12,016 nucleotides of DNA, taken from NCBI GenBank assembly GCA_027064785.1, contig JAMOPE010000233.1:1-12016 (forward strand). Direction: 5' to 3'. The DNA is from Geobacteraceae bacterium (GTDB lineage Bacteria; Desulfobacterota; Desulfuromonadia; Desulfuromonadales; Geopsychrobacteraceae). Shown in pieces: positions 6,400 to 12,016 of the stretch. A program made the translations under genes and the position numbers. Within the stretch, counting starts at the first letter, position 1, and each line of letters starts with the position of its first letter. The notes under the pieces are model-generated. The model was given only the letters and a program-made list of their open reading frames with translations. It was not told the origin of the DNA and searched no databases.

Positions 6400-6429
6400 A
6401 GCATAAATAAAAGGGCCTGCTACTGTCAA
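6400..6429 (-). promoter_or_regulatory. Predicted sigma-70 promoter of the tRNA gene
   Basis: On the minus strand a perfect TTGACA (6429-6424) is followed after 18 bases by TATGCT (6405-6400; four of six matches to the -10 consensus). Start of transcription would fall near 6393, giving a leader of about 10 bases for RNase P to remove. It gives the tRNA independence from rpoD transcription. Confidence 0.6.
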
Positions 6430-6435
6430 GTGAAA

Positions 6436-6480
6436 GTCACACATCAATCTTCATTATTTATTCTGTGATTGAGGTATGAC
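6436..6480 (-). terminator. Hairpin after rpoD, possible terminator or 3' stabiliser
   Basis: On the minus strand GTCATACCTCAATC (6480-6467) pairs with GATTGATGTGTGAC (6449-6436), giving 13 pairs of 14 around a 17-base A+T-rich loop. Only three T residues follow, so it is a weak intrinsic terminator at best. It starts 10 bases past the rpoD stop codon and ends just before the tRNA -35 box, a fitting place for an mRNA 3' end. Confidence 0.5.
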
Positions 6481-6490
6481 TCTCCGAAAT

Positions 6491-8236
6491 TTAATTCTCT
6501 GTCGACGCAAACCCGCGCAATCGCTTTGCCCGGCTCGGGTGACGTAATTTTCGCAGTGCTTTTGCTTCGATCTGACGAATCCGCTCACGGGTAACATTAA
6601 AGTCCTGACCTACCTCTTCGAGAGTATGGTCAGATTTTTCACCGATCCCGAAACGCATCCGCAGGACTTTTTCTTCCCGTGGGGTCAATGATGCCAATAC
6701 CCGGGAGGTCTGATCGGAGAGATTCCCCTTGAGAACCGCTTCGAGGGGAGAAATCACCCCTTTATCTTCGATAAAATCTCCAAGGGAGGAATCTTCTTCT
6801 TCACCGATCGGCGTTTCGAGACTGATCGGTTCTTTGGCTATTTTCAATACGCGGCGCACCTTGTCGAGAGGCAAATCCATCCGCTCGGCAATCTCTTCGG
6901 GAGTCGGCTCGCGGCCGCACTCCTGAACCAGTTGCCGGGTTGTCCGGATTAACTTATTGATCGTCTCAATCATGTGAACCGGAATCCGGATTGTCCGTGC
7001 CTGATCAGCGATAGCCCGGGTAATCGCCTGACGAATCCACCATGTTGCGTAGGTCGAAAACTTGTAACCGCGGCGATACTCAAACTTATCGACCGCCTTC
7101 ATCAGACCGATGTTTCCTTCCTGAATCAGGTCGAGAAACTGCAGACCGCGGTTGGTGTATTTCTTGGCAATGGAAACGACCAGCCGCAGGTTCGCTTCAA
7201 CCAGTTCCGCCTTGGCTTTCTTGGCAATCCATTCCCCTTTATAAACTTTCTTCAGATACTCAAGCAGATCATCAGGTTCGAAACCCGACTCTTCGGTCAC
7301 CCGCTTGAATTTCCGCTCGGCAGCCATCAAGCGTTTTTCAACCGACAGCAGAACATCGCCAGCGACATTCAACTCAGCGGCAACAGCATGAGCATCTTCA
7401 TCGCTCTGGCGCATTCGGGTCAGATATCCCTGAATCTCACTGTAAGGACGGTTGATTTTTTCTTCGCAATCGGCGATTTCAGCCTTCCCTTTTTTAACCT
7501 GATTTCCCATATCCTTGAGGCGGTCAACTATTTTGGCAACCTGAAAATCTTTCAGCCGGACATCACGTAGCAGATCAATCATTTGATTGCGAGCGGCTTT
7601 TTCTTCCTTTTCAAGTTTCTCACGTTTTTTCTTGGCCGGATCAGCCTCCAACGCTTCCTGAATCTCTTTCAATTGTTTATCAACAGCCTTGAGCTTTTCG
7701 TACTGCTCCATCAGGCGTTTGCGCTGTTTCCCTTCGGCTTCTCCACCTTCTTCTTCATCATAATCACGGGTAATGTCAGAAACTCGAATTTCTTCGTTCT
7801 CCAATTTTGCGAGCAGTTTCATGACCGCTTCGGCAGCAATTGGAGTCCGCATGACAACTTCTGTCACCTGAGCTTCACCTTCTTCGATCCGCTTGGCTAT
7901 TTCAACTTCACCTTCCCGGGTCAAAAGAGCAACCTGCCCCATTTCACGCAGATACATCCGCACCGGATCACTGGTCCGGCCAAGGGTTCCTGCTTCGAGC
8001 TCAACTTCACGCTCGTTTCCTTCACTCTCGTCGTCTTTGGAACCGGTCGCCTTGCTTTCGGACTCGACAATTTCGATATCCATCTCACCGAACATACTCA
8101 TGACATCTTCAAGTTGTTCCGAAGAGACCATGTTGGCCGGCAACATATCGTTGACTTCATCATACGTGAGGAAGCCCTTGTCTTTGCCCATGTCGATCAG
8201 TTGCTGAATTTCATCCGGATTTATTTTCTTTGCCAT
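6491..8236 (-). CDS. rpoD: RNA polymerase primary sigma factor RpoD (sigma-70)
   Basis: This is the housekeeping sigma factor that directs RNA polymerase to -10/-35 promoters. It has 581 residues. Region 1.1 is at about 1-80 and region 1.2 at about 88-118 ([12 protein letters not shown]). A charged, largely helical non-conserved region spans about 119-335. Region 2 is at about 341-412, with [30 protein letters not shown] and the -10-melting [15 protein letters not shown]. Region 3 runs about 413-495 and region 4 about 505-575, with the -35-binding helix-turn-helix [20 protein letters not shown]. These match RpoD rather than RpoS or RpoH, and the non-conserved region rules out the shorter paralogues. 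The start ATG at 8236 follows GAGGAG (8253-8248) by 11 bases, slightly long. It lies 65 bases after dnaG, the classical macromolecular-synthesis order. Confidence 0.98.
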   Translation of the reverse strand: MAKKINPDEIQQLIDMGKDKGFLTYDEVNDMLPANMVSSEQLEDVMSMFGEMDIEIVESESKATGSKDDESEGNEREVELEAGTLGRTSDPVRMYLREMGQVALLTREGEVEIAKRIEEGEAQVTEVVMRTPIAAEAVMKLLAKLENEEIRVSDITRDYDEEEGGEAEGKQRKRLMEQYEKLKAVDKQLKEIQEALEADPAKKKREKLEKEEKAARNQMIDLLRDVRLKDFQVAKIVDRLKDMGNQVKKGKAEIADCEEKINRPYSEIQGYLTRMRQSDEDAHAVAAELNVAGDVLLSVEKRLMAAERKFKRVTEESGFEPDDLLEYLKKVYKGEWIAKKAKAELVEANLRLVVSIAKKYTNRGLQFLDLIQEGNIGLMKAVDKFEYRRGYKFSTYATWWIRQAITRAIADQARTIRIPVHMIETINKLIRTTRQLVQECGREPTPEEIAERMDLPLDKVRRVLKIAKEPISLETPIGEEEDSSLGDFIEDKGVISPLEAVLKGNLSDQTSRVLASLTPREEKVLRMRFGIGEKSDHTLEEVGQDFNVTRERIRQIEAKALRKLRHPSRAKRLRGFASTEN

Positions 8237-8301
8237 TATTGCCCATTCTCCTCTGCGTCTGAATAACTATGCAGACTTGTATATTTCTGTAAGTGTACCT
8301 G

Positions 8302-10152
8302 CTACTTCAGATTTTTAAACTCTTTCAGTAATTTTTCCATCTGTTCCGAATCTCCTGCCTGCTCACAGCGCCGAATCTTTTCATGCAACTCATCACGTCG
8401 CCGTTTTTTTTGTTCCCGCTGTAATGCCTGCAGACATCCGGTAAAAAAGTCGTTAACACTCTCGCCAAACTGTCCCTGATCAAGTGCCGAAAGTCCCATA
8501 AGAATTCGAGCTTCATCAGGGTCAAGCTTTTCATACAAAGTTTTATGATCGATCCCCTCATCGGTGGCATGATCAAGTAACAGTTGCCCGTATTTAACCG
8601 CATCGGAATGGTAAAAAAGCTCCAGTCCACCAGCGGTAACGATCTCCTTACGGGAAATATAATTTTTTAAAAATAAACACAAAAGCAGCTCTTCAGCACG
8701 GCTCCAAACCGGTGTCTGCTCTCTTTTTTTCTCCGCAGCGACAGTATATTCCCTGCCTGGTTCATCCGGGGGCGGCTCAGGCAACGGATATTCATACCCA
8801 TCGGACTGCCCTGCAAAGATACGGGTTCTTTTCTGCTGCAGTTGCGCTCCCTGAGCGGCAACTTTTTGATTGAGTTGCTTCAACCGCTCCAGATCGATCC
8901 CGCTACGCCGTGCCAGCTCTTTCAGATAAAGATCCTGCTCAAGTTCACTGCTGAGACCTGTGATCTGGGCAACAATCCGTTCAGCAGCCCGTGCTTTCTG
9001 CTCAATCCCCTCACCTGCCTCGGAGAGTGTGTCATCGATAAACAGATCCATCACCGAACGTGCTTTTTCCAGTCGCCTGCGGAAAGCCTCGACACCCTGG
9101 CTTTGCAGAAACGAATCGGGATCATCACCTGCCGGCAGTTCGATCACTGCTGCGGGGACACCTTCTTCCTGCAACACGGTCATTGCCTTAAACGTCGCCT
9201 GCTTTCCGGCAGCATCCTGATCAAACAGCAAAATCACCCGTTGCACATAGCGTTTGAGCAACCGGGCATGTTCTGTCGTCAGAGCCGTTCCACACGTCGC
9301 GACAACCTGCGGGAATCCGGAGCGATAGAGAGCCAGCTGATCAAAGTAACCCTCGACCACCAGTACCTCACCACTCTGGCGCATCGCCTGCCGGGCCTGA
9401 TAGAGACCGAACAGCACCCGTCCTTTGTGATAGATCGGCGATTCGGGCGAATTAATATACTTTGGCTTGCTGTCATCGAGCACCCGACCGGCAAACGCAA
9501 CCACCCGGCCCGAAAGATCGTAAACGGGAAACATCAACCGCTTGCGGAACAGATCGTAATGACCGTCACCCTGTTTGCGGGGTCGAATCAGCCCCAGTGC
9601 CTGAGCATCGGCAACGGTCTGCCCCTGTGCCTCAAGGTGCAAGCGAAGACCATCCCAGGAATCGAGAGCAAAACCAATCTGGTACTCAGCCGCAGCCTTG
9701 CGACCATAACCCCGGGTTTTCATGTAACGCCGGGCTTCTTCACCGGCCGGATGCTCCATTAACTGCTGATGAAAATAATCTGCAGCAATTTCGTTGACCC
9801 GGTAAAACCGTTCCCGTTGTTGCTGGCGCGCTTCATCTTCGGGAGAAAGAACCCGCTCCTCAAGGTCGATCCCATGTTGAGCCGCTAATCGCCGAACCGC
9901 GTCGGGGAAAGCCAGTCCTTCAATTTTCATCAGAAACGAGAAAATATCGCCACCGACACCACAACCGAAACAATGAAAAAACTGCCGTGCTGCATTCACA
10001 CTGAACGACGGTGATTTTTCGGAATGGAACGGACACAGCCCCATGTGGTTGGCACCGGAGCGTTTCAGACTGACATATTGCGAGATCAACTCAACAATAT
10101 CGCTACGCTCGCGAACCTCAGCGATTTTACTTTCCGAAATCTGTCCAGTCAT
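8302..10152 (-). CDS. dnaG: DNA primase DnaG
   Basis: This primase makes the RNA primers for leading- and lagging-strand synthesis at the replication fork, working with the DnaB helicase. It is full length at 616 residues. The N-terminal CHC2 zinc-binding domain has C40, H43, C61 and C64 (CPFH ... CFGC). The RNA polymerase core follows, with the basic FRKRLMFP stretch (202-209). The TOPRIM part has EGYFD (catalytic E267), then VATCGTALT (284-292) and the acidic FDQDAAG (D311, D313), which hold metal ions. The region after about 450 is the less conserved helicase-binding domain, rich in charged helices. The ATG at 10152 overlaps the mutS2 stop as ATGA, so translation is probably coupled to mutS2. 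rpoD follows after 65 bases. Confidence 0.98.
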   Translation of the reverse strand: MTGQISESKIAEVRERSDIVELISQYVSLKRSGANHMGLCPFHSEKSPSFSVNAARQFFHCFGCGVGGDIFSFLMKIEGLAFPDAVRRLAAQHGIDLEERVLSPEDEARQQQRERFYRVNEIAADYFHQQLMEHPAGEEARRYMKTRGYGRKAAAEYQIGFALDSWDGLRLHLEAQGQTVADAQALGLIRPRKQGDGHYDLFRKRLMFPVYDLSGRVVAFAGRVLDDSKPKYINSPESPIYHKGRVLFGLYQARQAMRQSGEVLVVEGYFDQLALYRSGFPQVVATCGTALTTEHARLLKRYVQRVILLFDQDAAGKQATFKAMTVLQEEGVPAAVIELPAGDDPDSFLQSQGVEAFRRRLEKARSVMDLFIDDTLSEAGEGIEQKARAAERIVAQITGLSSELEQDLYLKELARRSGIDLERLKQLNQKVAAQGAQLQQKRTRIFAGQSDGYEYPLPEPPPDEPGREYTVAAEKKREQTPVWSRAEELLLCLFLKNYISRKEIVTAGGLELFYHSDAVKYGQLLLDHATDEGIDHKTLYEKLDPDEARILMGLSALDQGQFGESVNDFFTGCLQALQREQKKRRRDELHEKIRRCEQAGDSEQMEKLLKEFKNLK

Positions 10153-12016
10153 CCATTGCTCAATTCGGCAATTGTAATGTTGTCACCACCCTGATCAGCG
10201 GGCGCTGCATAAAATGCGGTCACTGCGGCCTCGGTCGCCAATCTTTCCCGCACCGCCCGGCGCAGAATCCCCTGTCCGGCACCGTGAATAATTTCAACCT
10301 GCTGCAGATGATGTAAAGACGCATCATCAATAAACCGTTCAAGTTTTGCCAGCGCATCATCAACCCGCAGACCGACCAGTTTTAACTTTGTACCGATCTG
10401 CCGATCGGAGATGCCCCGCGAAACCGCAGAAACCTCGGTTGATCGGCTCGCAAAACGTCGTGGAGTAAACTGTTCCAGTGCATTCAGCGGTTGACGCATC
10501 CGCTTGCCGCCCACCAGCAGATCGACCATTTTGCCGTCAAGGCGTTCAACCTTCGCTTCAACCCCCAATGCCGCGATTTTAACAATCTCACCGTTGTCGA
10601 GTTTAACCGGTACCGCATTTGAGCTCTTTCGCTTCGGCTTGAAGGGCGTCAGCTCTTCCCGTGCAAAAGTCAGTTCATTGCGATCAGCAACCGCCTGCTG
10701 CGGAGAAACTGTTCCCGGCTTGCGTTTGCGTAGTTTTTTCAGCCGTGCTTCGGTTGCCGCGATTAATTCTTCACCCTGCCGTGTTGCCCGCTGCAAAATT
10801 TCGCGCTTTTTCTCTTTGAGGGTCTCAAGCTGCTGCTTACGCAATTGCTGTGCGGCATCGGCTTCAACTCGAGTTGCTCTAACCCGCTGCAGCTCCTGAT
10901 CAAGTTCCAGCTGCCGTTTATTCAGACGTGCCAGCAAGGTGCTGTAATCGTGCTCTTCCCGTCCAAGATACTCAATCGCGCCATCAATCACTGTTTGCGG
11001 CAAACCAAGCCGGCTTGCCGTTGTCAGCGCGCTACTGGCACCGGGAATACCGTAACGAAGGCGATATGTCGGCACCAGTGTTTCAGGATCAAACTCTACC
11101 GCGGCGTTCTCAATTTCGGGATGGCCGTGAGCAAAATGTTTCAACTGTCCGAGATGGGTCGTCAAAACTGTTTTCACCCCCTGCTGGCACAGTTGATCAA
11201 GAACCGCCTGAACCAGTGCCGCCCCTTCCGCAGGATCGGTCCCCGTCCCCGCCTCATCAAGAAGCACCAGTGTCTCTTCATCGGCGTGCTCAAGAATGTC
11301 TCTGACCTTCAGCAGGTGACCAGAAAATGTCGACAAACTCTGCTCAATGCTCTGTTCATCACCGATATCAACAAAAAGATGGCGATACAGGTGAAGACGA
11401 CTATTGCTGTGACAGGGAATATGCAGCCCTGAGCGCACCATCAGCAGCAGCAAACCAAGTGTCTTGAGGGCAACCGACTTCCCACCGGTATTCGGCCCGC
11501 TGATCACCAGTGCCCGGCAGTCTTCCCCCAGCAGCAAATCAATTTCGACAGCAGAATCGAGATCAAACTGCCCGTCCTTTTCCATTAACAACGGATGGCG
11601 GGCCTGCTTCAGCTCAATCACTGACTCATCGACCAGCTCGGGTCGACAACCGGCATAATTGCGCGATAATCGCGCCGCAGCGAAGCGAAGGTCGATCCGG
11701 GCCAGCAAACGCTGATTGTTCTGCAGAATGTCAGCATCACGTCGCACCAGCTCTGCCAGTTGCAGGAGAATCCGCCGCTCTTCCCGTTGTTCTTCCCGGG
11801 CCAGCTGCTGCAATTTGTTGTTGCCATCGAGCACCTGCGACGGTTCGACATAGAGAGTCTGGCCACTGGCCGATTCGTCCTGAACAAAACCTTTGACCTG
11901 GCCACGGCAATCACTTTTGAGCGGCACAACATAACGGTTATTTCGGACTGTAATCAGCTGTTCCTGAAACAATCCCGCCGAGTACTCCCCGGTCAGCAAC
12001 TGATTAAGCTGCTGTT
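10149..12016 (-). CDS. mutS2: Endonuclease MutS2, N-terminus beyond window edge
   Basis: MutS2 is a MutS-like ATPase with a C-terminal Smr nuclease-type domain, linked to suppression of recombination and, in Bacillus, to rescue of collided ribosomes. The frame stays open to the last base (codons for QQLNQ precede the TTG at 11999), so the gene runs off the right edge; about 621 residues are present of an expected roughly 780. Counting from that TTG, Walker A is GPNTGGKS (168-175), Walker B is LVLLDEAGTGTDP (244-256), and a signature-type loop is near 215-227. A coiled coil spans about 345-425, a KOW-like basic stretch lies near 463-500, and the Smr domain is at about 535-616 with HGAGQG (572-577). 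The Smr motif usually written LDLRG reads LKLVG here. It ends in TGA overlapping the dnaG start by 4 bases. Confidence 0.96.
   Translation of the reverse strand, partial: QQLNQLLTGEYSAGLFQEQLITVRNNRYVVPLKSDCRGQVKGFVQDESASGQTLYVEPSQVLDGNNKLQQLAREEQREERRILLQLAELVRRDADILQNNQRLLARIDLRFAAARLSRNYAGCRPELVDESVIELKQARHPLLMEKDGQFDLDSAVEIDLLLGEDCRALVISGPNTGGKSVALKTLGLLLLMVRSGLHIPCHSNSRLHLYRHLFVDIGDEQSIEQSLSTFSGHLLKVRDILEHADEETLVLLDEAGTGTDPAEGAALVQAVLDQLCQQGVKTVLTTHLGQLKHFAHGHPEIENAAVEFDPETLVPTYRLRYGIPGASSALTTASRLGLPQTVIDGAIEYLGREEHDYSTLLARLNKRQLELDQELQRVRATRVEADAAQQLRKQQLETLKEKKREILQRATRQGEELIAATEARLKKLRKRKPGTVSPQQAVADRNELTFAREELTPFKPKRKSSNAVPVKLDNGEIVKIAALGVEAKVERLDGKMVDLLVGGKRMRQPLNALEQFTPRRFASRSTEVSAVSRGISDRQIGTKLKLVGLRVDDALAKLERFIDDASLHHLQQVEIIHGAGQGILRRAVRERLATEAAVTAFYAAPADQGGDNITIAELSNG

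Noticed and set aside
7583..8266. 227-residue plus-strand frame rich in Phe and Leu
   Set aside because: It is antisense to rpoD. Lys and Glu codons of the acidic/basic sigma region read as Phe and Leu codons on the other strand, giving a false membrane-like look.
8237..8301. Promoter between dnaG and rpoD
   Set aside because: A TTACAG box is present, but no convincing -10 box sits at the right distance; rpoD is more safely read as part of the mutS2-dnaG-rpoD transcript.
8842..9762. 306-residue plus-strand frame
   Set aside because: It lies wholly antisense to dnaG, whose zinc and TOPRIM motifs are intact; no domain is seen in the antisense translation.
10845..11432. 195-residue plus-strand frame
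   Set aside because: It is antisense to the ATPase and coiled-coil part of mutS2 and has no recognisable motif or ribosome-binding site.
11997..11999. TTG at 11999 as the true start of mutS2
   Set aside because: The frame stays open to the window edge and about 160 N-terminal residues of the family are missing, so this is an internal Leu codon.
1..12016. Mobile elements, CRISPR arrays, toxin-antitoxin or defence genes
   Set aside because: No transposase or integrase motifs, no regularly spaced direct repeats, no shift in base composition suggesting transfer.

Overview
The window is a block of bacterial housekeeping genes with about half G+C. Gene order (mutS2, dnaG, rpoD, a CAT-anticodon tRNA, NIF3-family protein, coiled-coil zinc-ribbon protein, rnpB) and protein character point to a deltaproteobacterium of the Desulfuromonadales (Geobacter/Desulfuromonas/Pelobacter type). 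That placement comes from recognition and was not checked by any search. No mobile element, CRISPR array, phage gene or defence gene was seen.

Left part, plus strand (1-1584): a LysR-type regulator; a 67-residue protein with eight Cys/His ligands in a two-zinc, cross-brace-like spacing; and a SUI1/YciH-type eIF1 homologue with an added N-terminal Cys4 cluster. The last two are 21 bases apart and probably share a promoter at about 930-958.

The remainder is on the minus strand. Read in transcription order it has four units. (1) mutS2 (its N-terminus lies beyond the right edge), dnaG and rpoD: mutS2 and dnaG overlap by 4 bases, and rpoD follows 65 bases later with its own strong ribosome-binding site. 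(2) A tRNA with anticodon CAT, probably tRNA-Ile2, with its own promoter. (3) About 150 bases rich in nested inverted repeats that end in a strong intrinsic terminator only 13 bases before the GTG start of a NIF3-family gene; next come a coiled-coil/zinc-ribbon gene, the RNase P RNA gene (rnpB, class A) and its terminator. (4) A LOG-family nucleotide hydrolase-like gene and a putative ATP-grasp gene 8 bases apart, ending tail to tail against the SUI1 gene in a shared CTAG.

In function, the right half covers replication priming (DnaG), housekeeping transcription (RpoD), DNA or ribosome quality control (MutS2), tRNA supply and tRNA maturation (RNase P). The least explained items are the structured leader and terminator before the NIF3 gene, the LOG/ATP-grasp pair, and the tiny two-zinc protein beside SUI1. 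No clearly novel multi-gene system is evident; these three are the best candidates for follow-up.
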